A DNA stretch of 52,162 nucleotides from Prasinococcaceae sp. CCMP 1430 (GCA_013416795.1 RQSC01000630.1:298576-350737), one strand, 5' to 3'; positions 19,344 to 29,280 are shown, counted from the stretch's first letter. Program-made: numbers and translations. The notes: generated by a model from the sequence alone, not told the origin.

Positions 19344-21423
19344 TCACGACTTCTCGCGCCAGCGGCTCGTGCGCCGCCGGTTGGAGGACTTGTCCACGCT
19401 CACGCCCGCCCCCTGCGCCGACTTCATGAATCTGGCCCACAGCGGCGCGGCCACGATGGCGCCAGCGCCCAGTAGCGACTTGTTGTCGTCGTTGCCAACC
19501 CACACGACCGTCGCAAGGTTCGGAGAGTAGCCGCAGAACCACGCGTCGCGATAGTCGTCTGAGGTGCCCGTCTTTCCAGCGATGTTTGAAGACTGCCAGC
19601 CCTTTGCCGCCGCCCTACCCGTGCCCCTGGTCACAGCAAGCCGCAGCATCTTGTGCACCTCCCGGCACGCATCCTCAGGCACAGCGGCACGCCGCTGACT
19701 CTTGTGTCGGTACAGCGTGTTGCCATTTTTGTCGCGCACGCGCGTCACCAGGTGTGGCTTCGAGTACACGCCTCCCGCGGCAATGGTGGCATACATCGCC
19801 GCCATCTCCATCGGAGTCACCTCACACGCGCCGAGCGATAGCGACAGGACCGACGGCAGATCGGACGTGATGCCCACGCGGCGAGCCATGTCCTTGACGC
19901 GATCGATGCCGATCATGTCCGCAATCTTCACCGTGGGGATGTTCAGCGAGTACACGAGAGCTTCGCGCAGGGTGACCTCGCCCTTGAAGTTTTTGTAGAA
20001 GTTCTGCGGCGTGTACTCGTCCTTGGTGTCAAATTGCGTCTCCTCGTCCTCCAGCAGCGTGGTGGGCGTGACTGCGCCCTCCGCGAGCGCCGCCAGATAT
20101 ACCACCGGTTTGAAGGCAGAGCCGGGCGAGCGCTTTGCAAGCACCGCTCGGTTGTAGGGCGATGAGCCGAAGTCGCGCCCCCCGACCACGACACGCACCG
20201 CGCCGCTCTGGGGGTCGATCGCAACGATCACCGCCTCGCCCGCTTCTTTGGGCGTACCGCGGGAAGGTTTCTCGCCGTCCTCGCGCGCGAGTTGCTCAGC
20301 GCGCTCCTGCAGCGACAGGTCCAGCGTTGTGTGGATCTGCAGGCCGCCCCGGCGCTGGAGGTACTCCCCACACATGTCACGCAGCTGGTAGAGCACCTCG
20401 GAGACGAAGAACGGCGCGCGGTAGGGCGTCACCCCGAGCGACACCCCGCGTTTCGCCTTGTCGTCGAGCAGTGCAGCCCCCGGCGACAGTGCGAGCGTGG
20501 ATGGCATTCCCTTTTCCTCCACATCTGCCCGTTCCTCCTCGGTGATGTAGCCAGTGTCCACCATGCGCTTGAGCACCGTCGAGCGCGCGCGCAGCGCTGC
20601 CGAGGGTGACCTGTAGGGCGACAGCGCCTCGGGCGCGGGCAGCATCGCAGCAAGCAGGGCCGATTCCCCGAGGTTCAGGTCCTTAGGCATCTTGCGGAAG
20701 AAGGCGGCAGCAGCGCTCGTCACGCCGTAGATGCCGTGCCCCCAGTAAACGTTGTTGAGGTACTCCTCCAGCAGCTGCGGCTTGGTGAGCTTGCGCTCTA
20801 TTGCGACGGCCAGCCCCATCTCAACCACCTTGCGCGTGATGGTGCGATCCTGCGAGAGCAGCATGTTTTTGACCAGCTGCTGCGTGATGGTGGACCCTCC
20901 ACCGCTGGTCCCGAGCGTCAAAATGGCGCGCGCGATGCCGCGCACGTCGACGCCGGGATGGAAAAAGAAGCGCCTGTCCTCCGAGGCGACCACCGCGGTC
21001 CACATGTGATCCGACACGTCGTCGAGCGCCGTCGACTCGCCTCTCAGTGTCGCGACGACGCGGCCCTTGACGTCGTATATTACCGTCGGCTCCGACCCGA
21101 TTGCGTCCTCGACCGTCGACTGGCTCGTCGACGCGAGCTTGGAGATGCGCTCGAGCGTGTCGGGCTTTATTGAGCCCACGCAGAAGCGCGTGATGTCGTA
21201 CGCGACGAGCACTCCGGCCATGCCCGCGGCCAGCCAGCCCATCGACTGCGGGGTCGTATACGCGCCCGCCACCGATTGTGCCGACGCGGCCATCTCCAGG
21301 ACGCGCGCCTGCGCGATGCGCACCTCCTGCCGCAGCCGCGTGCGCAGCGAGCGTCGCGGACGCCGCGGCCCGCTCCCGCCGCCTCCGCCGCGGAGGCTGC
21401 TCTGCGCGCCCACGTCGCGGCCG
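19344..21423 (-). CDS. Class A penicillin-binding protein (glycosyltransferase-transpeptidase), 5' partial
   Basis: Bifunctional peptidoglycan synthase; in an algal nucleus the expected site is the plastid envelope or division plane. About 692 residues are visible and the N-terminus falls in the N gap. Order: a membrane segment (MGWLAAGMAGVLVAYDITRF), GT51 motifs (ASEDRRFFFHPGVDVRG; GGSTITQQLVKNMLL; RKLTKPQLLEEYLNNVYWG), then the transpeptidase motifs SxxK (KRSPGSAFKPVVY, ~20105-20145), SxN (YSLNIPTV) and KTG (AGKTGTSDDYRDAWF, ~19540-19585). All catalytic motifs are intact. Codon use and GC match neighbouring genes, which argues against bacterial contamination, and a eukaryotic CWC22 gene is 430 bp away. 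Green algae and streptophytes with peptidoglycan enzymes are known. The transit peptide cannot be seen. Confidence 0.93.
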
Positions 21424-22062
21424 NNNNNNNNNNNNNNNNNNNNNNNNNNNNNNNNNNNNNNNNNNNNNNNNNNNNNNNNNNNNNNNNNNNNNNNNNNNNN
21501 NNNNNNNNNNNNNNNNNNNNNNNNNNNNNNNNNNNNNNNNNNNNNNNNNNNNNNNNNNNNNNNNNNNNNNNNNNNNNNNNNNNNNNNNNNNNNNNNNNNN
21601 NNNNNNNNNNNNNNNNNNNNNNNNNNNNNNNNNNNNNNNNNNNNNNNNNNNNNNNNNNNNNNNNNNNNNNNNNNNNNNNNNNNNNNNNNNNNNNNNNNNN
21701 NNNNNNNNNNNNNNNNNNNNNNNNNNNNNNNNNNNNNNNNNNNNNNNNNNNNNNNNNNNNNNNNNNNNNNNNNNNNNNNNNNNNNNNNNNNNNNNNNNNN
21801 NNNNNNNNNNNNNNNNNNNNNNNNNNNNNNNNNNNNNNNNNNNNNNNNNNNNNNNNNNNNNNNNNNNNNNNNNNNNNNNNNNNNNNNNNNNNNNNNNNNN
21901 NNNNNNNNNNNNNNNNNNNNNNNNNNNNNNNNNNNNNNNNNNNNNNNNNNNNNNNNNNNNNNNNNNNNNNNNNNNNNNNNNNNNNNNNNNNNNNNNNNNN
22001 NNNNNNNNNNNNNNNNNNNNNNNNNNNNNNNNNNNNNNNNNNNNNNNNNNNNNNNNNNNNNN
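21424..22062. other. Assembly gap (639 N)
   Basis: The run of N hides the 5' ends of two divergent genes: the PBP (left, minus) and the esterase (right, plus). A shared promoter, the PBP transit peptide and the esterase start codon should lie here. Any reading frame spanning the Ns is an artefact. Confidence 0.99.
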
Positions 22063-23502
22063 GCCGCGGCGGCGGCGGCGCTTGCGGCGCTCGCCGCGCT
22101 CGCCGCGCTCGCCACGCTGACCGCGGCAGAAAAGGACGGCGAGTGGTCGTGCGCCAACGGGTACTGGCAGGTGGACGGTTGGAAGACCGAGTTCACGTGC
22201 GATAGCAGCGGCGGCGATGACAGCGGCAAGGGCGACACAGGCATGGACAACTGGGCCGAGAAGAGCACCACGTGTACGCGCTCAGAGGACAGCGGCATGC
22301 CCGAATCCTTCCCGCGAACGTGCATTCTCGGCCCGCCCGACGGTGGGCTGCGATGCTGGTGGACGTACGTCCCGGACGCGGTCAAGATTGCGGGCGCAGG
22401 CATCAAGGTGCCGCTCGTCATTGACTTGCATGGCGGTGATGGATGCGCATCGAGCCAGGTGGGCGTGGACGGTGGCGGCTCGGGGTTCAAGAGTCTCTCC
22501 GACACCTTGGATGGCAGTGAGACCTACATCACTGTTTTCCCCCAGGGATATGGCTCACAGTGGGGCGATTGCGGCTCCACCTGCGCCGAAGCGAGCGAGG
22601 TGCATGACGGCAAGGAATTGGCTACCCAGGACGACCTGAGCTTCCTCACCAGCATGATTGCGCACATTGTCAAAAGCCAGGACGGTTCCAACCCGTCCAG
22701 GGGGCGCGTCGATGCCGAGCGTGTCTATGCCACAGGTTTCAGCATGGGCTGCATGATGGCTCACCGTCTCGCGCTAGAGCGCAGCAGCATCGTCGCGGGA
22801 GTCGGATGCCACGGCGGGACTCTGACGTACCACGCACTCGACGACGAAAGTTCTGACCTCCGAGTCGACGAGATCAAGGAGCGTTTCGACCTGCAGCCCA
22901 TCCCTGTCTACATGACCGGGGGCAGCGAGGACGATTGGTTTAGCTCGGCTGAGAGGGACCTGGGCGCGTGGGCTGCCTGGAACGGCTGTTCTGAGGAGAT
23001 TATTGTGTCTGATGACGTAGCTTTGGCCTATGCGAACGGTCCGAAGCAGGAGCAGAAGAAGAAGAAGAACAAGAAGAAATCCAGGACAATGACGAAGAGC
23101 GGCGGTGACAGTGCGACGTTGAGAGTACGCACGTCTTGCGACGCGGGCGTCGAGGTGGCAACGCTCAAAATCGATGGCGGGTTTCACGTCCACGATCCCC
23201 GCATGGCCAACTACACGTGGGAATTTGTGAAGCGCTACTCGCGCCCTGGGGCGCTCGCCGCACTCCCGGCAGACCCGGGCGCTGCCACAGAGGCAAGCCA
23301 CGAGAACAAGACGAAGAGCAAGAAAGGCAAGAAAAAGGGCAAGAAGGGCAAGAAGGGCAAGAAAGGTAAGAGAGCGGCGCCCAGGCTGTCGAAGAAGGCC
23401 GTCAAAAAGCTCTGCAAGGGCGCGAAGAGCAAGAAGCAGTGCAAGAAGGGCGACGCCAAGAGGCTGTGCGCCTTCAAGAAGAAGAGGTGTGCGCCGAAGT
23501 AG
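22063..23502 (+). CDS. Secreted PHB-depolymerase/feruloyl-esterase-like (CE1) hydrolase with Lys-rich tail, 5' partial
   Basis: 479 residues are visible up to the TAG at 23500-23502; the start is in the N gap. The first ~20 residues (AAAAALAALAALAALATLTA) look like the end of a signal peptide. An alpha/beta-hydrolase follows: oxyanion region VPLVIDLHGGDGC, nucleophile elbow YATGFSMGCMMAH (GxSxG), acid-bearing YMTGGSEDDWF, and histidine-bearing GGFHVHDP. This matches the PHB depolymerase/LpqC/feruloyl esterase family. Unusual parts: a KKKKNKKKS insertion just before the last catalytic segment, and a C-terminal tail of about 70 residues made of KKGKK repeats and then Cys-spaced KKLCKGAKSKKQCKKG...LCAFKKKRC. 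The tail has four cysteines among lysines. Substrate is unknown: polyester, plant phenolic ester or acetyl group. Tail function is inferred as binding to an anionic surface. Confidence 0.8.
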   Translation, partial: AAAAAALAALAALAALATLTAAEKDGEWSCANGYWQVDGWKTEFTCDSSGGDDSGKGDTGMDNWAEKSTTCTRSEDSGMPESFPRTCILGPPDGGLRCWWTYVPDAVKIAGAGIKVPLVIDLHGGDGCASSQVGVDGGGSGFKSLSDTLDGSETYITVFPQGYGSQWGDCGSTCAEASEVHDGKELATQDDLSFLTSMIAHIVKSQDGSNPSRGRVDAERVYATGFSMGCMMAHRLALERSSIVAGVGCHGGTLTYHALDDESSDLRVDEIKERFDLQPIPVYMTGGSEDDWFSSAERDLGAWAAWNGCSEEIIVSDDVALAYANGPKQEQKKKKNKKKSRTMTKSGGDSATLRVRTSCDAGVEVATLKIDGGFHVHDPRMANYTWEFVKRYSRPGALAALPADPGAATEASHENKTKSKKGKKKGKKGKKGKKGKRAAPRLSKKAVKKLCKGAKSKKQCKKGDAKRLCAFKKKRCAPK

Positions 23503-23540
23503 AGCACACTCGCACACTGCACAAAAAAAAACGCTTGGAT

Positions 23541-23549
23541 AAACCCTAA
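23541..23549 (+). promoter_or_regulatory. Telo-box-like element AAACCCTAA upstream of RadA
   Basis: AAACCCTAACCCTTAA-like sequence 140 bp upstream of the RadA ATG. In plants AAACCCTAA is a promoter element of many housekeeping, translation and replication genes. It may equally be a short interstitial telomere-like remnant. Confidence 0.4.
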
Positions 23550-23688
23550 CCCTTAACACGAGCCCGAATCCCCGGGGTGGTGACGAGGCGCTGGCAGCGC
23601 TCGTTTGGCGAGGCGACGTCGGGGCGGGTGCCACAGCGCCTGCGCGAGGCGCCTCGCGGGCGTGCGCGAGGGGCGAGGGGGCGGGTCG

Positions 23689-25500
23689 ATGATCGCGCTC
23701 GCGCTCGCGCGCCGTCGGTCCGCGCTCGGACCGCGCGCGCGCGCGCGGCGGGCGGCAGCGCGCGCTGCGGGGGACAAGGTCGCGTACGTCTGCGGGGACT
23801 GCGGCTGGGACAGCGCGCAGTGGGTCGGGAAGTGCGGTGGCTGCGGCGCGTGGAACACGCTCAAGGCGTTTAGGACGGAGCCTGCGGCGGCGAAGAAAGG
23901 ATCGGGGGGCGGCGGGGGCGCTCGCGCCGCACGTGCGGCGCTCTCCGGCGCGGGAAGACGTGAGGGGGGCGCGAGCGTCCGCAGCAGTAGGGGCGGATGG
24001 CTCGACAGCGGTGACGACGCGGGCGGCCCGCGCTCGCTCTCAGACGTCGGGGACGAAATTGCCGACCGGAAGCGCGACTTCAGGCGGAGTACTGGCGCAG
24101 GCGGCTGGCGCACCCCGTTGGCGGGCGCTGAGGGCGCGGAGCTCATGCGTGTGCTCGGCGGGGGGGTGGTGCCGGGAAGTCTTACACTCGTCGGCGGAGA
24201 GCCTGGCGTTGGCAAGTCCACTCTCCTGCTGCAGCTCGCCGCGATGATGACACGGATGACGCCTGATTCGCAAGCGCGCGAATCGAATGCAGGCGGAGAG
24301 GCGAACGGCGCGGGGAGCGAGTCTGGGGTCGAGGCGCGCGATGCCAGTGGCACCGACGACGCCGGCAAGCAGGTGCTGTACGTGAGCGGCGAGGAGAGCG
24401 AGCAGCAGATTCACGACCGCGCTACGCGCTTGGCCGCGACGACACCCGATGCACTCACCCGCATGCTGGTGCACAGCTCGACGTCGGTGGACGAGGTGCT
24501 GGAGGCAGCGGTCGAGCTGCGGCCCGCGGCCATTATAGTCGATAGTATCCAGACGGTGTACCTGGATGGCGTGTCGGGGTCGGCCGGGAGTGTGACGCAG
24601 GTGAGAGAGTGCGCTGCGGCGCTCCTCCGCGTGGCGAAGAGCGAGGGCATTCCCATCATGCTGGTAGGCCATGTTACGAAGGGCGGCGAGATTGCGGGCC
24701 CGCGCGTGCTCGAGCACATCGTGGACACAGTGCTGTACCTGGAAAGCGACGCGAGCGGCGGCAGCTGTCGCATGCTGCGGGCGTTCAAGAATCGCTTCGG
24801 CCCCACCGACGAGGTGGGCCTTTTCGAGATGGGCGCCGCAGGCGTCCGCGCCCTGCCCGACGTGTCGCGCCTCTTCCTCAGCGACGCGAGCGCGTCGGGT
24901 AGCTCTCCCTCTGCAGTGGTCGCCGCTCTTGAGGGTAGCCGTGGAATGATGGTCGAGGTGCAGTCGCTCGCGAATGAGCTGCCGGAGTACTATGATGGGC
25001 CACCGAAGCGCGTAGCGACGGGTCTCGATCACAATCGAGTGCACATGATGCTTGCGATCATGGCAAAGTCAGCCAGGCTGCCCGCATACGGCTACGAAGT
25101 GTACCTCAATGTCACAGGCGGCGCCAAGCTCACAGACCCTGCGTCTGACCTTGCGGTGTGCGTGGCTGTGGCCTCTTCGATGAGGGACGTCGCGCCCGCG
25201 CCGCGCGTGGCGTACTGTGCCGAAGTTGGCCTCGGCGGCGAGCTGCGACCCGTGAGCCAGCTCGCGCGTCGCCTCAAGGAGGCACAGCGCATGGGCTTCG
25301 ACAAGGTGATCGTGGCCGGTGGTGCGGCCGCGGCAGATGCGCGCGCTGCCGCCGAGGAGCTCGGGGGGGATGGGATCGAAGTGGTGCCGTGCGCGAGGCT
25401 CATCGATGCGCTTGCCATCGCGCTCGATGGCGGCGGCAGCGCGCATTCGTCCGCGAGTAAGCCACGAGCAAGGAGACCCTACCGCAAGCAGACGGGTTGA
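23689..25500 (+). CDS. radA: RadA/Sms-like DNA repair ATPase, organelle-targeted
   Basis: Branch-migration ATPase that in bacteria processes recombination intermediates; plant homologues act in organelles. Single exon, 603 residues from ATG 23689. An in-frame ATG-like start further upstream is less convincing. The N-terminus (MIALALARRRSALGPRARAR) is basic and hydroxyl-poor, consistent with an organelle transit peptide. Zinc finger CxxC...CxxC at about residues 34-51 (YVCGDCGW...GKCGGCGAWNT). Walker A GGEPGVGKSTLLLQLA near 170. The RadA-specific KNRFG motif (AFKNRFGPTDEVGLF) near 367. The C-terminal Lon-like domain includes GGAKLTDPASDLAVCVAVAS. Two low-complexity insertions are visible: a Gly/Ala/Ser-rich one between zinc finger and ATPase, and one just after Walker A (SQARESNAGGEANGAGSESG). 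It converges on the nucleotidyltransferase-Pierce gene. Confidence 0.95.
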   Translation: MIALALARRRSALGPRARARRAAARAAGDKVAYVCGDCGWDSAQWVGKCGGCGAWNTLKAFRTEPAAAKKGSGGGGGARAARAALSGAGRREGGASVRSSRGGWLDSGDDAGGPRSLSDVGDEIADRKRDFRRSTGAGGWRTPLAGAEGAELMRVLGGGVVPGSLTLVGGEPGVGKSTLLLQLAAMMTRMTPDSQARESNAGGEANGAGSESGVEARDASGTDDAGKQVLYVSGEESEQQIHDRATRLAATTPDALTRMLVHSSTSVDEVLEAAVELRPAAIIVDSIQTVYLDGVSGSAGSVTQVRECAAALLRVAKSEGIPIMLVGHVTKGGEIAGPRVLEHIVDTVLYLESDASGGSCRMLRAFKNRFGPTDEVGLFEMGAAGVRALPDVSRLFLSDASASGSSPSAVVAALEGSRGMMVEVQSLANELPEYYDGPPKRVATGLDHNRVHMMLAIMAKSARLPAYGYEVYLNVTGGAKLTDPASDLAVCVAVASSMRDVAPAPRVAYCAEVGLGGELRPVSQLARRLKEAQRMGFDKVIVAGGAAAADARAAAEELGGDGIEVVPCARLIDALAIALDGGGSAHSSASKPRARRPYRKQTG

Positions 25501-25656
25501 CTCGGGCGACGCTCACACTGTGGGTCCTAGCTAGCGTTGGCTTGTCTGGCTGGTGGCTCAGCGCGGGAGCTGTAAATCTTTGTGATCAGTACGAGTACCT
25601 GCGGACCTCGCGCCCAGCGGGCTCGCCACGCTATCAGCTGCACCTCGCCCACTATT

Positions 25657-27251
25657 CTACCCGTCGAGCGAGCGATGCACGTTCGAGGTCGTCCTGCTGC
25701 AGTTGAAGCCTGTGAAGCGATACTTGTAGCCGTCACCGAAGGACTTGGAAAAATCGCCGTTGGTGCCCGCCCAGGTCAGGGGCATCTCCTGCTGCGTCAC
25801 TCTTTTGTAGCCGTAGACATTGTTCGAGGTCTGGTACACCGGGTGCTGCTTCCTCGGGTTGTGAGCGAACTTCGCGGAATCCGTGAAGCGACCAGGGAGC
25901 GGCCTCGCCCCCGCTGCCGAACCCGTCGCCACCTGGCGGGCGGCGACCGTGTCGCGCCAGCGTTCGTCGAAGCGGCGCGTGGAAATCTCCAGATCGCGCG
26001 CCTGACGTCCACTGCCCATCAGCTCCGCCTGGCGCGCCTCGGCGTGCACCAGCCGCGCGGCAATGTCACGCGCTGAGTGGAGCGAGGCAAAGTCCAGAGA
26101 CGAGTCTGTGTCGGCGATCTTCGCCTTGAGCTGCGTCTTGCGCCGCTCGATCTGCCAAAACGACACGAATGCCTCGGTGCGATAGACCTCGCCGAGTGTG
26201 GCGAGCCCGAAGGCACTCTCCAGGCGCATGCCGTAGAGAGGCATCCCCGATGACGCGAGGTGGGCTGCAATGTCTGGAAGCACTGCGGTCGGATGCTCCT
26301 CGCAGAACGCGCGCGCGAGCGGAACGCTCGAAGCGCGCAAAAATACGAGCGGCGCGGCAGCCAGCATGCCACCTTGCCGCCCCGGCTGCATGCCTGTCAC
26401 CACCGGATTGAAGAGCTTGTCCTCGCCCTCCTTGAGGTCCACCGAGGCAACCACCTCGGGCATGCCGTAGGGCTCTACGCAGGCAGGTGAGTAGATGCCT
26501 AGGGCGTTTTGAGCGCGCGTGGACGCGCCCTCGACGATGCGGGTGAAGGGGTAGCCCGGGTGTGGCATGTGCTCGGTGTCGATGAGCAACAGTGAGTCGG
26601 GCACATCATCATCGTGAACATCGTTCCACGCCATAAACGCTGCCACGTCGCCCGCCACGCCACGGTACTGGGTCGGGTGGCTCGCGCTGTTCGACACGAT
26701 GTTTGACAGGGGAAATCCAGCCTGCCCCATCACCGTCCGAGCACCCTCAGACGCCCACGCGCGCAGCATCCCCAAGTTGCGGTCATTGCACACGATGACA
26801 ACCTTCTGCTCGAGCGGCAACATCCTCGGGCATTGCGCGAGCTGGGCTAGCCATGCGTTGAGCGCCGCGCCCTCGCCGATCTGTGTGAGGCAGGGCACCG
26901 CGAATTGGTTGCCCTCATCGCCGTGGATGTAACTCTCACGCTGCTGCAAGTGCTGGCAGTCCGCCACGAGTCGCTCGCCGAACCCGCCGGCAAGCAGAAC
27001 CGCCCTGCAATGTGTGCCACCGCGCAAATGTCAGCGATCGCCAGCGACCGCGCATGCCAGCCAGTGGACACGACTGTGCACGCACGCTCCTACAGCACTG
27101 CGCGCAGCCGAGCGCGCGTCCACCCGCGCGCGACTGCAGGCGCGTTGCCACGCGCTCGGCGCGCTTCGCCCGCGCGCGCGCTCTAGGCGCGTGCATCTAC
27201 CACGCACTTGAGCTTGGTGATGACCGGGGGCGGCCTCTGCGACGAGTCCAT
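25657..27251 (-). CDS. Nucleotidyltransferase-like domain fused to ciliary Pierce-type domain
   Basis: Two exons: 27208-27251 (MDSSQRPPPVITKL plus two bases; donor GTGCGT) and 25657-27004 (acceptor GCAG), 463 residues. Splicing yields ITKLKAVLLAGGFGERL, a clean nucleotidyltransferase signature loop (LxAGGxGxRL) at residues ~15-27; the body contains VVIVCNDRNLGMLRAWA and SLLLIDTEHMPHPGYPF. A charged helical linker follows (~290-375). The last ~80 residues (PVYQTSNNVYGYKRVTQQEM, then FSKSF...YRFTGFN) match the Pierce1/Pierce2 family of small microtubule inner proteins in ciliary doublets (F-x-NP...Y-x-TSN-x-x-YG...EMP...FS). Both parts lie in one uninterrupted exon, so the fusion is not an annotation artefact. 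Whether the enzyme domain is active is unknown; the canonical T of GTR is E here (GER). Confidence 0.8.
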
Positions 27252-27975
27252 GGCGCGCGCGCGCACGCCCACGCCGGACCACGCGCGGCGAGTGGGCGCC
27301 GGCGACCAACGCGCCGCCGCCGCCGCCACGCGCGCCCAAATGCGGCCTCGCGCGCGCGGGGGAACGGCGCCGTATCAAAACGCACCCGGCGCGCCCCCCC
27401 GCCCCCTGCGGCCGAATGCCTTTTGATGGCCCCCGCAGGTGAACCTCGCGTCTAACTGCAACGTCTCGGCGCCCAGAGCCCCTCATCGCGCGACGGCTGC
27501 GCACAATGGGATCAATTTACTGCATTACGCAGGGCAGATAGCGTTTCTCATAGACAAATACTCTTTTGTCGTCATCATTACCCACGGGAGAGAATTCTGA
27601 CGGACGGTCATATTAGGGTTTACAATGATGCGCTCGCGAAGTTCATTTCAGCTGCGCATATGCTCGACCTGTGTTTGGGTTTTGGTGTCAAATCCCCATA
27701 CTTGGCGCTCATCGTCATCCGCCGGGTGTTGCCACCTGCCTGGGCTGTGCCAGGCGGCGGTCGAGTGGGGGGGCGCGGAGTCGACTGCAACGCCACCGGC
27801 GGTCGCCGGTGCTCGCCTGCAGTTTGACGGGGTCGGCACCAACGCCGCTCGCAGGCGCCGACGCGCCAGAGTCGGTGGTGCCACGCACCGATAGCCAGAT
27901 CCTCGCCGCTGGCGTCGCTCGCGTCGCGGACGTCCAATCACGCCCTCTGCGAGCAGGGACCAGAGGGGCGCCTTA
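27252..27975. promoter_or_regulatory. Promoter region of the nucleotidyltransferase-Pierce gene, with AT-rich island
   Basis: The stretch 27480-27640 is strikingly less GC-rich than its surroundings and carries TTAGGGTTT at 27613-27621 (telo-box in reverse orientation). No gene was recognised. Short open frames here lack motifs. Confidence 0.5.
27613..27621 (-). promoter_or_regulatory. Telo-box-like element (reverse orientation)
   Basis: TTAGGGTTT is the exact reverse complement of AAACCCTAA and lies in an AT-rich island about 360 bp upstream of the nucleotidyltransferase-Pierce start codon. Confidence 0.35.
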
Positions 27976-28446
27976 TTAGAACTGCATCCAGCCGGGCGGC
28001 GCGCGTGAGGGTGGGTCCAGTTGGCGGCGATGCGCCTGCTTCGGCGGGGCGGCCGCGGCATCGACGCGCGCAATGAGGCCTTGCAGCGCCTGCTCGCGCA
28101 GCGAGCCCGGCAGGCGCAGGGTGCGCGTCAGTTGGTGCAACGGCGGCGCGCTGGCGGCGAATCTGCGGCGGGAAGGAGGCGAGACGGGGGAGCTCCTCAC
28201 CTTGACTGCGTCTTTTCGTGCTCGTCGAAAGGTCGCGAGCTCTGCCTCCGCCTGAGGAGGATCGACGCCATCCAGGGAGAAGAGCTTCTTCTCCAGAGCG
28301 TCAACGAGGCCCGCAGCCTCGTTCGCCGCCGGCGCCGGCCCGATGGGCGACGTCGCCTGCCGCTCCAGCGCCATGACACGGTCCTCGAGCCGCTCGGCGC
28401 GACACGCGTCAACGACTGCCTTGATGCCGGCGAGGCCCGCCGGCAT
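27976..28446 (-). CDS. Small hypothetical protein, helical N-terminus
   Basis: 156 residues from ATG 28446 to TAA at 27976. Not recognised. The first half has a heptad-like pattern (AERLEDRVMALERQATSPIG; VDALEKKLFSLDGV) suggesting a short coiled coil. The second half contains LPGSLREQALQGLIARVDAA and ends PPGWMQF. A GTGAGG following DAVK could be a donor, but the nearest acceptor would make a 38-nt intron, shorter than any other seen here, so a single exon is preferred. The reading frame extends upstream without clear coding character. The non-repetitive, balanced composition of the first 70 residues supports a real gene. Confidence 0.45.
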   Translation of the reverse strand: MPAGLAGIKAVVDACRAERLEDRVMALERQATSPIGPAPAANEAAGLVDALEKKLFSLDGVDPPQAEAELATFRRARKDAVKVRSSPVSPPSRRRFAASAPPLHQLTRTLRLPGSLREQALQGLIARVDAAAAPPKQAHRRQLDPPSRAPPGWMQF

Positions 28447-29280
28447 TGTCGCGCCGCGCCGCCCCGCCCGTGTGCGCCCCTTCCCCTCGGCCGACGGCTG
28501 CGCCGCCGCCGGCCCGCGCACGTGCCCAAGCCTCGCGCTCCTTTCCGAGATCTTGTCCCCTCTTTCTTTCCCTCCTTCCCTCCTTCCCTCCCACACGCGT
28601 CGTTGGCCGCCCGCCGATCCCTCTGCTGCGCCGCTCGCGCGCCGCTCGCGCACTGGCGCCGCCACGAGCGTCACACCCCCGCGCCCGCGCCGGCGGCACG
28701 TGCGCGCGCGCGCCAACCGCCTCGCGGCCTGGCCAGGAAAAAAAAAACGCACCATTTTCCACGTGAAATTATCGCGGCATCATTTCGCGCTTGATACCAT
28801 TTCGAAAAGGACATCGGATTTCCAGGATTTTTTCAATTCAGAGACATTCGCGGTCACGCGGTGGTGTATCTTTCGGAGCCGGGAAGCGGCAAATTGTTTT
28901 TTCGTGGGGGGTGCGGCTGCTCGCGGGTCAAGATCGGCGCACACGCGGGGGGGGTCTGGGCTGTTGGCGCCGGCGTGCCACACCTCGCGCCGGCGCGGCG
29001 TGCAAGGGGAGGGGGAGGGGGCGTGTGGCGTGTGTGGTTGAGGTGCGAGGGAGGAGGGCCCAGGCGCCCCGGGCGTGGCGATCGGGAGCGTTAAGGGCGC
29101 CGCGCCGCGCCGCGTGTACCCCTGCTGCAGCCGCGGCTGGCCCGCCGACCAGGGCAAGGCCGGGGAGCGGAGAGGAGGGGAGCCGCGCCAGGCGCCGGGC
29201 GCCAGGCGGGGCGTGCCGCAACATCACGGGTCACGGGGGTGGCGATCGTGAGGTGTGGACAGTGGTAAGGCTGGGGGGCG
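28447..29280. promoter_or_regulatory. Divergent intergenic region (hypothetical protein / RER1), AT-rich island
   Basis: Contains a pyrimidine-rich stretch (28550-28600) and an AT-rich island at 28740-28870, then GC-rich sequence up to the RER1 ATG. No gene was recognised. It probably holds both promoters. Confidence 0.45.

Noticed and set aside
19344-23502. Very long reading frames running through the N gap on both strands (about 1050 and 810 codons)
   Set aside because: The Ns translate as unknown residues. The parts on either side belong to two different divergent genes (PBP and esterase).
28780-29157. Minus-strand small protein ending VSELKKSWKSDVLFEMVSSAK
   Set aside because: The natural-looking end is simply the AT-rich promoter island of RER1; the rest is Pro/Arg-rich GC artefact.
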